A stretch of 64,000 nt of DNA from a bacterium (GTDB lineage: Bacteria; CSSED10-310; JAFGSJ01). The stretch is from assembly GCA_016934675.1 (NCBI GenBank), contig JAFGSJ010000124.1:1-64000 (forward strand), given 5' to 3'. The translations under genes were made by a program, and so were the position numbers. The stretch's first letter is position 1. Each line of letters opens with the position of its first letter. This document shows, piece after piece, positions 16,162 to 24,933 of this stretch. A model generated the notes under the pieces. That model did not search any database. It had not been told where the DNA came from and was given only the letters and a program-made list of their open reading frames with translations.

Positions 16162-17418
16162 ATGAAAAAAGCTCTTCTACTATTGCTTGTTGTTGGTTTT
16201 TTTGTACCCAGTATTAGTTACGCAGCCTGTGGTACAGCTACTCCGATAGGATCTACTTATCACAGAATAGACGGTCTGGGCAATGATTGTGGTGTTCGGA
16301 CAAATGTCAGAACACTATATTATGCTTGGACCTATGATAGCGGTAATTTATACTATCCCAATAATGGCACATTTAGCTCCAATACTTGGTTGCTGTGCTA
16401 TGATTACGGTGGTACGATTTATTGGCAGATGAATGGTGATTTTGCCATTGCCGGAAATATTGGTTGTCCGATCCCACAGTATGGCGATGAGGGCATTCAG
16501 ATTATTTCCTATGATGCTGATCCTGCGACTGCCGATAATGATGTAACATTTGCAGTAATTGGATCCGATGCCTGGGTAGCCCGGTACGATTTTGATTCAA
16601 TTACAGAAGGTCTTCTGGATGGTCAGGGCGGTAATTCTATCGTTCCGTTACAGCCTATCCCGCAAGTCGTCGTTGGAGGTTGTACCGGCACGGCTGCCCC
16701 CTGGACTGTTGAACTGACCTGGACGGAACCACTTCACACATCATATGATACTGGTGCTGCAAGTGAGTACATGTATGGTTATCGGCTTTACTATCAGGTT
16801 CTTCCCTGGGACCAGTTAAGTGGTCTGCCCCCGACAGTTCCGACCTCGAATGAGACCGGTTGGACATTGCTGCCGGCTGGAAACCTCGTGGCGGCAGGCG
16901 CTGGTGGTGCTACCATTCAATTGGATGGTACCGTGGGTCCCACGATCAACCAGGTCATGTTCTTTGCTTTGGCTGTTGTTGGTGCCGGTTCAGAAGGGGC
17001 TACACCTTTCCAAACCGGCTTTGTCGGCCGCAGCTCATTGAATGCTCTGGGACCCTTGCCTGGTAGTGATCCAGGTGCGATCACCCTGATCAGCTTTGGT
17101 GCGGATTCTATCAACGGCAAAGCCCATATTTCCTGGGAAACCGGATCAGAAGTCAATACTGCCGGTTACAATCTCCTGAGGTCCGATTCCATGGCTGGCC
17201 TGAAGTTTAAGGTCAACGATGCCTTGATTCCTGCCCAGGGTAGTGCCGGTTCCGGTGCCGCATACCAGTTCGTTGATAACACTGTCAATGCTGGCAACAC
17301 CTATCTGTATTGGCTCGAAGAAGTCGAAAACAACAGCGAAAAGACCACCTATGGTTCAGTCGGTGTGACTATCCAAGCCGGGAAACTCGTTCCCAAGAGA
17401 GGCGTTCCCCGCAATTAG
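16162..17418 (+). CDS. Secreted beta-rich protein with fibronectin-like domains (cassette A, second gene)
   Basis: 418 residues, signal peptide ending near SYAAC. The first half has paired cysteines and a conserved block around YDADPATADNDVTFAV. The middle is fibronectin-III-like (VELTWTEP, then YGYRLYY, then TSNETGWTLL). The C-terminus (about 310-408) is the HISWETGSEVNTAGYNLLRS type domain often found at the end of exported proteins. The start is backed by GGAGAAGGAGG just upstream. It is transcribed with the preceding gene and ends at a strong terminator. It is paralogous to the minus-strand gene at 18454-19725, sharing the DNDVTFAV, YGYR-YY and TSNETGWTL blocks, but that copy lacks the C-terminal WETGSE domain. 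Function unknown; a cell-surface role is inferred. Confidence 0.8.
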   Translation: MKKALLLLLVVGFFVPSISYAACGTATPIGSTYHRIDGLGNDCGVRTNVRTLYYAWTYDSGNLYYPNNGTFSSNTWLLCYDYGGTIYWQMNGDFAIAGNIGCPIPQYGDEGIQIISYDADPATADNDVTFAVIGSDAWVARYDFDSITEGLLDGQGGNSIVPLQPIPQVVVGGCTGTAAPWTVELTWTEPLHTSYDTGAASEYMYGYRLYYQVLPWDQLSGLPPTVPTSNETGWTLLPAGNLVAAGAGGATIQLDGTVGPTINQVMFFALAVVGAGSEGATPFQTGFVGRSSLNALGPLPGSDPGAITLISFGADSINGKAHISWETGSEVNTAGYNLLRSDSMAGLKFKVNDALIPAQGSAGSGAAYQFVDNTVNAGNTYLYWLEEVENNSEKTTYGSVGVTIQAGKLVPKRGVPRN

Positions 17419-17440
17419 TTTCGACTTTTCTTAGATTCGT

Positions 17441-17474
17441 AAAGGGCGTTTCCCACGAGGAGACGCCCTTTTTA
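17441..17474 (+). terminator. Rho-independent terminator of cassette A
   Basis: A 13-bp stem (17441-17453 with 17459-17471, one G-T pair) with loop CACGA and a short T run. It begins 22 bp after the stop codon at 17418. Confidence 0.85.
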
Positions 17475-17760
17475 TGTACACAATAAAGACCTAGAATGTT
17501 TGTTCTTCTGCATCTCGTGAAAAGATCACAGTTCGTCTCCCCACGATGAATAAATGATTAACTATAATCGCATCAAAAATAACTGCGAGTCACCTCATAC
17601 AAAACTCAACAATGGGAACGCTACATATTACCCTCTTGATAGAAATGAGAGACCGCAAGCATGATCTTTTGAAATGTTAATAGATGCTGAAATACCACAT
17701 ACTCTCACTCTCTCACCTTGATTGGGCAGCTACGCAGCCCGGATCAACAGCATCATTATT

Positions 17761-17780
17761 CCCCAGGCTGAAGCCAGGGG
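17761..17780. repeat. REP-like 20-bp palindrome
   Basis: CCCCAGGCT-GA-AGCCAGGGG: CCCC pairs with GGGG and GGCT with AGCC, with one A-A mismatch. It has the size and composition of REP hairpins, which are the substrates of RAYT transposases. Confidence 0.55.
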
Positions 17781-18005
17781 CTTCGGACATACGTTACCGC
17801 TGCTACGCAGCGTTCTACATGTTCCGATCACATCTGGCCATTTCAAGGCATTTTTGCCGCAAAAAGTGAGAAGACACCTTGTAGTAAGCATAGATACTCC
17901 TCCGATCAGGAGAGTTTTCCCTTTCGAATGCTAAGATTTTTCTCTCAGAATTGCTCATGACCAAGCATAACACATCCTAAAATCCTATCATGATTAGGTA
18001 AACGT

Positions 18006-18071
18006 GGAACTACGAACCATTGTACCAAGCTGTGTGATAACTCTGATTGGGGTACAAACGTTCGTAGTTCC
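18006..18071. repeat. Long nested palindrome, unit 1
   Basis: The outer arms GGAACTACGAA (18006-18016) and TTCGTAGTTCC (18061-18071) are perfect. The inner arms TTGTACC (18020-18026) and GGTACAA (18051-18057) nest inside them. The unit can form a cruciform or a long RNA hairpin on either strand. CCACTTCAGTGG follows at once as a further small palindrome. Confidence 0.75.
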
Positions 18072-18118
18072 CACTTCAGTGGGGCCCTTTGATGTTGAAC
18101 GGGAAAAAGCCCACGTAA

Positions 18119-18190
18119 ACGTGGAACTACGAACCATTGTACCACGGTGCGTGATAATCCTGATTGGGGTACAAATGCTCGTCGTTCACC
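18119..18190. repeat. Long nested palindrome, unit 2
   Basis: A diverged direct copy of unit 1, offset 117 bp. The left arm GGAACTACGAA and both inner TTGTACC/GGTACAA arms are intact; the right outer arm has decayed. It is preceded by the small palindrome CCACGTAAACGTGG. The pair resembles a BIME-like arrangement. Confidence 0.7.
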
Positions 18191-18453
18191 CATATGGTTG
18201 TGTATAAACATGAGCCTATGAAGGTGGTGCCGCTAGCCCCAAGCCTCCGTGGCTGCCGCTTTGCAGAGAATGAAACCAAGGGGGGCCAGCCAACATTTCA
18301 GATTTGAAAAAAGTAAAGAGTACAATCGTCCTTCTTCACTCTCCGCATTACGGCTCGACAAGCGACAAAAATGGCATGTCGAGACGAATCATCCGCAAAG
18401 GTGGACAATATAAAAGTCGAAAAAAAATTCACCTGCTCCATCTGGGCTAATGA

Positions 18454-19725
18454 TCAGGGGCAGGTGGGGCTACTGTCTTTGGAATAGATAATGGGATCGA
18501 AACAGGTTTCATCCGGAGTGAAGCCAGCACGTTCTATCCCATCGCTATCCTTACCCCAACTGCTCTCGACGACATAACTCCAACCATACGGGTCGTAAAT
18601 TTCGAAATATCTGCCAATTACCAGAAAAAAGAGGTCATACTCTGGTAGAGAGGTGGTTACCGGATCGTTCTGATAACAAATCGTCTCCTCTTGTTCAATC
18701 GTATAGCTCGAGACATTTTCCAATCGTCCGAGCACAATATGGTAACCTTCTGCGGGACAGGTTGTACTATCCCAGTCAATCTCGAACATATCGTCAAGCT
18801 TGGTTGCCCTGACCGGTTCGGAGGGTGCGGTCCCATCCGGGGCCGGAAAGACAGGATAGTAATGATAATAACAATTCGCTGCCCGCCCGACAAAGGCGGA
18901 TTCATACAAAGACTCGCCAGCGGTCGAGCTGTGCGCTATACCGACCACGCGGAGGGCAAACCAGAGAGCTTGATTATGCACTTGTATCGAGTTCATGGTA
19001 ACCGTCGCCCCGCCTGAACCATAAGAGACCAGGTCTCCTCCATCGACGAGCGTCCAGCCCGTCTCATTGGATGTGGGTGGTGTATCATCGTCAGTCAGTG
19101 CGTAGTATACTCTGTAGCCATAAGTATAAGGCCCATGGGAACCGACCCCGAATGAGTTGTATGCAGGTTCGGACCAGGAGAGTTCTACTTGATAGGGGGG
19201 GACCGAACCTGAGATTGATCCAATAGTAACTGATGGGATGGATTGCAGGGGCACGCAGCAGGGGCCTCCACCCAAAGTTCCGGTTATGCCGTCGGTAATC
19301 TGATCGAAATCAAACTTGGACGTGGCCACATTCCAGGGGACACCCAGCACGGCAAACGTGACATCATTATCCGCTGTGCTCAAATCATTATCATAGGACA
19401 CGATCTGGACATGGTCAGTGGTCAAGTCGAGCGGACATCCGGTCACACCATTGCTGCACCAGTCACCGGCAGAATACCAGAACCCCTCTCGGTTGATGAA
19501 CCAGACCTCGCGGTCATAGGTCCCATTGTCAAGAGGGTCTTCGTCATAGTCATACGCATAAAAAATGGACTTGATCGACTCGAGGGGCGCTCCATCAGGA
19601 ATACCCATGATATAATGATAATCATGTGAGCCAAAAGCATGAGGAACAATACATTGTGCCTGGGCTGAGTAGATTGGAGCCAGTATGCACAGGCTGCAGA
19701 TGAGAATTATCGATGCCGTTTTCAT
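18454..19725 (-). CDS. Secreted fibronectin-like protein (cassette B, second gene)
   Basis: 423 residues from the ATG at 19725, which sits 5-10 nt after an AAGGAGGGG site. An ATG six codons upstream overlaps the preceding stop and is less likely. The signal peptide ends near AQAQC. Conserved blocks shared with the plus-strand gene at 16162-17418 include YDNDLSTADNDVTFAV, VELSWSEP, YGYRVYY and TSNETGWTL. The C-terminal about 100 residues differ and contain several cysteines. It follows its partner gene by 14 bp. Function unknown; probably on the cell surface. Confidence 0.8.
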   Translation of the reverse strand: MKTASIILICSLCILAPIYSAQAQCIVPHAFGSHDYHYIMGIPDGAPLESIKSIFYAYDYDEDPLDNGTYDREVWFINREGFWYSAGDWCSNGVTGCPLDLTTDHVQIVSYDNDLSTADNDVTFAVLGVPWNVATSKFDFDQITDGITGTLGGGPCCVPLQSIPSVTIGSISGSVPPYQVELSWSEPAYNSFGVGSHGPYTYGYRVYYALTDDDTPPTSNETGWTLVDGGDLVSYGSGGATVTMNSIQVHNQALWFALRVVGIAHSSTAGESLYESAFVGRAANCYYHYYPVFPAPDGTAPSEPVRATKLDDMFEIDWDSTTCPAEGYHIVLGRLENVSSYTIEQEETICYQNDPVTTSLPEYDLFFLVIGRYFEIYDPYGWSYVVESSWGKDSDGIERAGFTPDETCFDPIIYSKDSSPTCP

Positions 19726-19739
19726 ATTTTTCCCCTCCT

Positions 19740-20387
19740 TCATTCCGCTGACACTTCAGGTGTCCAGACACCTGCTGCACCGATGGTGACTGCCACGCTA
19801 TAACCGGGCTCGAGATCGAAGTTCGTGCCGGCCCGAGCTGATTCGTAAAACGTACAGTCATCTGTGTCAGGGTTCCATTTATAGACCCGGTTGACCGGGA
19901 TACCATCGGCAATCAATTCATCTTTCAAGTCGGCTGCGGTCAAAGATGTACTGTTATAGGGCAAAGACAGCCAATTCAGATTGTGACCGCCGGAGACCTC
20001 GAGGGGCACCGATACACTCGGGTCATGTTCTCCGACGACAGTCCAGGAAAAATCCTCCTCGCCTCCTATCACTATTCCATAACCGATACCGGGGATTATC
20101 GAAAAATTGTTTCCACCACGAACATAATATTCAAGTATATCACTCGCCGGTATCCAATGGTATACTCGATCACACGTTCCGCCCTGGCTAATAATATCGT
20201 TTCTGATATCCTCCGCATCGAGCAAATCGGTTTCATAGGGCAGGGCAATCCAGGTAAGATTGCTATTACCAGAGGTTTTCAATACGATAGTATATGTCTC
20301 TTTCTCCTGGGCACAAAGCACCAGGGCGGAAAGTAGCACTACACAGCACAGGACCACAACACAGAGAACGATTTTTTGTTTGAACAT
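19740..20387 (-). CDS. Secreted protein with two tandem modules (cassette B, first gene)
   Basis: 215 residues with an N-terminal hydrophobic export signal ending near VLCAQ. It has two copies of the module seen in the gene at 15514-16134: TWIALPYE/NWLSLPYN, then D-x-I-x-x-G-G-T-C-x-x-V-Y or I-P-V-N-x-V-Y, then EYYVRGGNNF or the degenerate SARAGTNF, then a hydrophobic strand. GGAGGAGG precedes the ATG. The next gene begins 14 bp after its stop, and a consensus promoter lies upstream. Function unknown. Confidence 0.8.
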   Translation of the reverse strand: MFKQKIVLCVVVLCCVVLLSALVLCAQEKETYTIVLKTSGNSNLTWIALPYETDLLDAEDIRNDIISQGGTCDRVYHWIPASDILEYYVRGGNNFSIIPGIGYGIVIGGEEDFSWTVVGEHDPSVSVPLEVSGGHNLNWLSLPYNSTSLTAADLKDELIADGIPVNRVYKWNPDTDDCTFYESARAGTNFDLEPGYSVAVTIGAAGVWTPEVSAE

Positions 20388-20440
20388 GGACCTCCTCCTG
20401 GAAAATGTATGGGTATGTATCTTTTATAAATATCATATTA

Positions 20441-20469
20441 AGTATAAAGAGAAGAAAAAGAGATGTCAA
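20441..20469 (-). promoter_or_regulatory. Strong promoter for secreted cassette B
   Basis: On the minus strand: TTGACA (20469-20464), 17-bp spacer, TATACT (20446-20441). The expected leader is about 47 nt. Confidence 0.7.
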
Positions 20470-20559
20470 AAGAAATCGCAACAATGTGGAGTAAACACGA
20501 TTGTCGGATTGATCTGTCCTGTTCGGATTTTCAAGTGTCCCCTCTACTCCTTTTGCATC

Positions 20560-21276
20560 TCAAGGTTTGCGGGCATTGGTAAAAGGAGCAAAGAGGTGCA
20601 TTTGGGCGAGAATATCCTGTTGACGTTGACTGATATAGGCGGTTGGTTTCGAGGCTGACCAGCGGCAAGGGCTGGGTAGGATGGCGGCCAGGAAGGCGGC
20701 CTGTTCGGGTTCGAGTTTTCGGGCCTGAACATGAAAATGGTATAAAGCGGCTTCTTCGGCTCCGAAGATACCCTTACCCCATTCGGCGATGTTCAGGTAC
20801 AGTTCCATGATGCGCCATTTGGGCATGAACAGTTCGATCAGGGCGGTATAATAAGCCTCGAGCCCTTTTCTGAACCAGTTCCGTCCCTGCCAGAGATAGA
20901 GGTTGCGGGCGACCTGCATACTGATCGTACTGGCACCGCGCATCTTTTTACCTTTGGTCGACTGAAAAGTATCGAGGGCTTCCTGGATTTCGACCAGATC
21001 AAAACCGTGATGATCCTTGAAACGCTGGTCCTCGGCGGCCATGACTGCTTGCTGCAGGGCCGGTGCGATCCGGGACAACGGTTGCCAAGTGTAGTGGAGG
21101 CTTTTCAGTTCGAACCAGCGTTGGACCATAAGCGGTGTGAGCGGTGGGTTGAAGATCGAATAGGCAAAAACCTGAAGCAGAGAAAAAAGAACGATACAGT
21201 CGATCAGGAGTAAGACCCGCAGGTACAATCGAGAAAACCAATGCCGTTTGAAGAACCGTGCTTTCTTACGCTTCAT
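20560..21276 (-). CDS. mtgA: Monofunctional biosynthetic peptidoglycan transglycosylase
   Basis: 238 residues: one N-terminal membrane anchor (about 18-42) and a GT51 glycosyltransferase domain. It polymerises lipid II into glycan strands on the outer face of the inner membrane. Family motifs are all visible: EDQRFKDHHG with catalytic Glu82, RGASTISMQVARNLYLW, and MELYLNIAEWGKGIFGAEEAA. There is no transpeptidase domain, which separates it from class A PBPs. I chose ATG 21276, with GGGAAG before it; an in-frame TTG at 21288 is possible. It is probably cotranscribed with the zinc-ribbon gene 24 bp upstream. Confidence 0.93.
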   Translation of the reverse strand: MKRKKARFFKRHWFSRLYLRVLLLIDCIVLFSLLQVFAYSIFNPPLTPLMVQRWFELKSLHYTWQPLSRIAPALQQAVMAAEDQRFKDHHGFDLVEIQEALDTFQSTKGKKMRGASTISMQVARNLYLWQGRNWFRKGLEAYYTALIELFMPKWRIMELYLNIAEWGKGIFGAEEAALYHFHVQARKLEPEQAAFLAAILPSPCRWSASKPTAYISQRQQDILAQMHLFAPFTNARKP

Positions 21277-21299
21277 CGGGCTTCCCAATTCTCCGACAA

Positions 21300-21581
21300 T
21301 CAGGGTTGAGAAATATCGTGACCTGATTGCTCAAACTTTGCATTCCTTTCAACGTCGAAGGTCATAAAAACCCGGTCGTGCCAGATAAGAATTTTTTTAT
21401 TACAGGCAGGACAGAAGAAGAGTTTACTGTATTTAAGATAGCGCATCCACCATCTGCGTTTGATCCGTTTCAGATTATTATCAGCGCATTCCGGGCATGT
21501 ATTGGCATATTCATTAAAACTCTGCACGACACTAAACCTCTGGCAGCTCGTTGTATTGAATTCAAAGTATGAAGCTACCAT
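21300..21581 (-). CDS. Small zinc-ribbon protein
   Basis: 93 residues from ATG 21581; a TTG start at 21611 would add ten. Two CxxC knuckles, CPEC and CPAC, flank a basic aromatic segment KRIKRRWWMRYLKYSKLF, an arrangement typical of small zinc-ribbon proteins of unknown role. It lies just upstream of mtgA on the same strand. No good ribosome site is visible for either start, so the N-terminus is uncertain. Confidence 0.55.
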   Translation of the reverse strand: MVASYFEFNTTSCQRFSVVQSFNEYANTCPECADNNLKRIKRRWWMRYLKYSKLFFCPACNKKILIWHDRVFMTFDVERNAKFEQSGHDISQP

Positions 21582-21676
21582 AAACAATATTTCATATTCG
21601 ATGAAAGGCAAGGACCCGATCCGGAGCTATAGAAGAGGTCGGCCCGCGGTGATGGTTCAATGCATTTCTCATGCTA

Positions 21677-23770
21677 TTATTGAATCAACTGCTGTTCATA
21701 CTGCTCGTCAGGTGCGACCAATGCTTTACGATAACGGATTTTCTGCAGGTTTTCAGTATCGTTCAGTTGGGTGTAAACCTGTTCGAGTTGATCGATGAAC
21801 ATCAGGTTATCCGGCAGAATCATCAGGGCTGTTTCAAGGTATTGTTTGGCTTTGTGCGGATTGCTGTTGTTGTAATGAGCCCACCCTAGACTGCTGAGCA
21901 GAAATGGGTTTTCGTGATCGAGTTCGAGGGCTTGCTCGATCAATGTGATGCCTGTGCTATAATCGTTGCGGCCTTTAATAGCGATATAGCCGAGGTTGTT
22001 GAGGACAGTCGGGCTTTGGGGTCTCAGTTGTAAGGCGGTCCTGAAATATTGCTCCGCTTGGTCCCATTCTTCGGCATTGAGTGTCAGGAAACCGAGATGG
22101 TTCCAGGACAACAGATGGTGTCGATCGAGACGAACAGCGTTCAGATATGCTTCCCGGGCAGCCGGCGGGTCCCCTTCGTGCTCGGCACAGAGTCCCAACA
22201 GATAGAAGACCTGGGCTTTGGGCTGCAATTCGAGGGCATGGACAAGGTGTTTTTTAGCTTCAGCGGTCTGTCCGTGTTCGATCAGAACATCGGCGAATTC
22301 GAGCAGGAACCGGGAATTGTCCGGGTCTTCAGCGATGATCGAGTCATAGAGTTCGCAGGCCTGCTCGAATTGATCATTCTGGATGAGGCCGCTGGCCCGC
22401 TGTTGTGCATTGAATAGATGGACCTTTTGCTTGGGATCGGACCTGACCAGTTGATCATCCTGCGGCCCTGACTCATCGGTGACAAAATAGCCCAGGGCTT
22501 TGAGTTGATCGACCATGGTCCGGTCAACCGAACCCCGATCAATAGAATGGAAACGTTCATCGGTCAACATGGCTGTCAATTGTGCCTGGAAAGCAGTACC
22601 TTTTTCCGGGCTGGCGCTCAGGATGTTTTCGACCTCATTCTTGCCTTGGTGAGCCACGAGTAATTCGGGGAGCGGTGCTTCGATGTAAAACAAGTCGCCG
22701 GACCGGATACCTTTGAGCTCACTCCAGTTAAAGGAGCGGGGAATATAGGTTTCGCTATAGATCGGGACTTGCTCATCGATCGATTCGTCACGGACCAGTG
22801 GTCTCAGGCTGCGGCCATCGCACGTTCCAGGATGTGTTATCCCGAGATAATCGAGTAATGTCGGGACAAGGTCAACGGTGCTGACTCGCTGGGCTATTCG
22901 TTTTCCGGTGGGAATGTGGGGAGGATAGGACATAATGAACGGAACATGAGTCGTCGGGCGATAAATGAAGATACCGTGTGTCTTTTCACCGTATTCGCCC
23001 AGGCTCTCACCGTGATCGGCCACCAGGACGATCAATGTGTTCGGGAGCAATCGTCTCATCTTGAGTTCATCGAGGACATAACCGATCCATTCATCCGTAT
23101 AGGCAATTTCGCCATCGTAGGGATCATGATAGGCTTCCCGGTAGGGTGAAGGCGGATCATAGTCCGCATGGGGATCATAGTAATGCAGCCAGAGGAAAAA
23201 GGGGGTTTTTTCAAGGAGTTTCTTGTTTTGCTCGAACCAGGTGCATGCCAGGATGCTGACTTCTGAGGCCCGACGATCGACCGGTAGTTTCCCCTTCTGT
23301 TTCGGTTTGAGGAAACGGTCATTGTAGAGCATGAAGCCCTGGGTAAGGCCGAATTGTTTATCCAGAATGTACGATGAGACGAAAGCGGCTGTCAGATAGC
23401 CCTGGTCCTTGAGAATTTCAGCCAGGGTCAGATTATCATCGGTCAGTCGGTAGATCGAGTTGTCCCTGACCCCGTGTTTGAAGGGATACAGTCCGGTCAT
23501 GATGCTGCAATGGGACGGCAGGGTCACCGGCTGCACACTGAAGGCTTCCTCGAACAGAACACCGTTCCGGGCCAGAGCATTGATCCGGGGTGTTTTAATC
23601 CGGGTATGTCCGTAACATTCGAGATGGTCGGCCCGGGTCGTATCCATGGTGATGATCAGGACATTCGGCCGTGAGACCGGCTTGGCTCCTCGCATCAAAT
23701 GCCAGGACATATATCCGGCCAGTCCAAGACTGACCAGCAGGACCGAAGCCCATCCGAATTTTTTTACCAT
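21677..23770 (-). CDS. Membrane-anchored sulfatase-like hydrolase/transferase with TPR tail
   Basis: 697 residues: an N-terminal membrane anchor (about 7-24), an alkaline-phosphatase-fold sulfatase domain (about 35-400) and TPR repeats (about 440-680). Metal and substrate motifs are present: MDTTRADH (Asp43) and VADHGESLGEYG. At the position where true sulfatases carry the Cys/Ser converted to formylglycine, this protein reads VTLPSH with Thr83. It is therefore more likely a phospho- or sulfo-transferase/phosphohydrolase of the Thr-nucleophile type than a formylglycine sulfatase. The ATG overlaps the upstream stop (TAATG), so translation is coupled. The neighbours point to an envelope role. 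Confidence 0.88.
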   Translation of the reverse strand: MVKKFGWASVLLVSLGLAGYMSWHLMRGAKPVSRPNVLIITMDTTRADHLECYGHTRIKTPRINALARNGVLFEEAFSVQPVTLPSHCSIMTGLYPFKHGVRDNSIYRLTDDNLTLAEILKDQGYLTAAFVSSYILDKQFGLTQGFMLYNDRFLKPKQKGKLPVDRRASEVSILACTWFEQNKKLLEKTPFFLWLHYYDPHADYDPPSPYREAYHDPYDGEIAYTDEWIGYVLDELKMRRLLPNTLIVLVADHGESLGEYGEKTHGIFIYRPTTHVPFIMSYPPHIPTGKRIAQRVSTVDLVPTLLDYLGITHPGTCDGRSLRPLVRDESIDEQVPIYSETYIPRSFNWSELKGIRSGDLFYIEAPLPELLVAHQGKNEVENILSASPEKGTAFQAQLTAMLTDERFHSIDRGSVDRTMVDQLKALGYFVTDESGPQDDQLVRSDPKQKVHLFNAQQRASGLIQNDQFEQACELYDSIIAEDPDNSRFLLEFADVLIEHGQTAEAKKHLVHALELQPKAQVFYLLGLCAEHEGDPPAAREAYLNAVRLDRHHLLSWNHLGFLTLNAEEWDQAEQYFRTALQLRPQSPTVLNNLGYIAIKGRNDYSTGITLIEQALELDHENPFLLSSLGWAHYNNSNPHKAKQYLETALMILPDNLMFIDQLEQVYTQLNDTENLQKIRYRKALVAPDEQYEQQLIQ

Positions 23771-24933
23771 TACTCGACCTGTTTCTTCCTGATTTTCTGG
23801 TTCAAGATAAAGGAACGCAATTCCGCGGCATGTTCATCATTAGGTCTGGTCCGTAGATAATCGAGATAATAATCGGCAGCTTGTTCGAGCCGGCCCGCCC
23901 GGAGGGCGACGTCACCTCTCAAACGCTGAAGTTCCGGTGACGGGATGTTTTGCTCCCGGGCCTGATCGAGAATCAGCTCGGCCTTGTCGATATTACCATC
24001 GGACAGGGCCAGACGGACCAGCCCTTGATAAGCCACTATTGTCTCCGGATAGTCAGCCTGTAATCGGCAAAATAGTTCTTCGGCCTGCGCCCTTCTGTTC
24101 TGACGAAGATAGAGCAGTCCCAAGTTGCTGTACGGGCCCTGAAAATGAGGGTCCATATTCATGGCCCGCACAAAGAATTGTTCAGCCTCCTCATCACGCT
24201 GGCACATGGCCAGAGCAGCGCCCATGCCATTCAGACGCGGGGCCGTTTCAGCAATCCCAAGCACCTGTTCAAACAGCTCGATTGCTTTGGCACAATCGCG
24301 CGAAACTAAATAAAAAACCGCTAACTCTTCATAGACCTGGGCATCATCAGGATGGGACTCGAGATTATCGATGAGTTTCTGCTCGACGAGTTCCCGCTGT
24401 TTATGTTCATCTCTGAGTTGATTATGAGCCCGCACTGAAATCTGATCGGACTTGATCAGGTCACCTATCCGGACCCCGTTTGCCTGACAAAAACCGGCCT
24501 TGATCTCGAGCGCGGCTACGATGGCTAATGGAAATGCCAGGACTTTATCTCCGGATACCGTATCGAAGATACTTATAATCCGGTTGTCCCTGTTGATGAG
24601 AATCAGATCGATCGGAAAGGAAATACCTTTTAGACTAAAAGTCTGAATGACCTCACGGGGAAAAATGAAGAGCATGCCCCGGTCCGGAGGCAGATACTCG
24701 ACCCCCTTCAGGCCCTGCTCCCAGGTTTCAGGAGTATCCGCCAGTATGACCTCGATGGGCACTATTTTTTCTGCATTGATAATGACTGCATGTCCTAATT
24801 CAGTCTCCGAGCTACTCCGCGACGGAAGGCACAAAAGAAGAAAGAGAACAGAACAAAGCAAACGTGCCTGAATAAACTGTCCTTTTAGTCCGATCACAAT
24901 TCTACACACACCCGATTCATTCAGTTTCACCAT
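23770..24933 (-). CDS. DUF192 protein with C-terminal TPR repeats
   Basis: 387 residues from the ATG at 24933, which lies inside the end of the upstream gene (17-nt overlap); a GTG at 24984 is a weaker choice. An export signal (about 19-35) is followed by a DUF192 domain (about 50-165) with the family block GLKGVEYLPPDRGMLFIFP and a GDKV-A-P segment. TPR repeats occupy about 190-380. DUF192 is a small exported domain of unknown biochemical role. The gene sits between a Spy-like protein and a sulfatase-like TPR protein in a tightly overlapping operon. Confidence 0.85.
   Translation of the reverse strand: MVKLNESGVCRIVIGLKGQFIQARLLCSVLFLLLCLPSRSSSETELGHAVIINAEKIVPIEVILADTPETWEQGLKGVEYLPPDRGMLFIFPREVIQTFSLKGISFPIDLILINRDNRIISIFDTVSGDKVLAFPLAIVAALEIKAGFCQANGVRIGDLIKSDQISVRAHNQLRDEHKQRELVEQKLIDNLESHPDDAQVYEELAVFYLVSRDCAKAIELFEQVLGIAETAPRLNGMGAALAMCQRDEEAEQFFVRAMNMDPHFQGPYSNLGLLYLRQNRRAQAEELFCRLQADYPETIVAYQGLVRLALSDGNIDKAELILDQAREQNIPSPELQRLRGDVALRAGRLEQAADYYLDYLRTRPNDEHAAELRSFILNQKIRKKQVE

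Larger units (their letters stand above)
17475..18453. other. Gene-free spacer between two convergent secreted cassettes
   Basis: About 1 kb without a believable gene: short frames here run through palindromes and lack ribosome sites. It contains a 20-bp REP-like palindrome and a pair of long nested palindromes, listed separately. The rest shows no recognisable structure. Confidence 0.6.

Noticed and set aside
18003-18190. Direct repeats as a CRISPR array
   Set aside because: Only two diverged units, each palindromic and about 70 bp, with no spacers of equal length and no cas genes.
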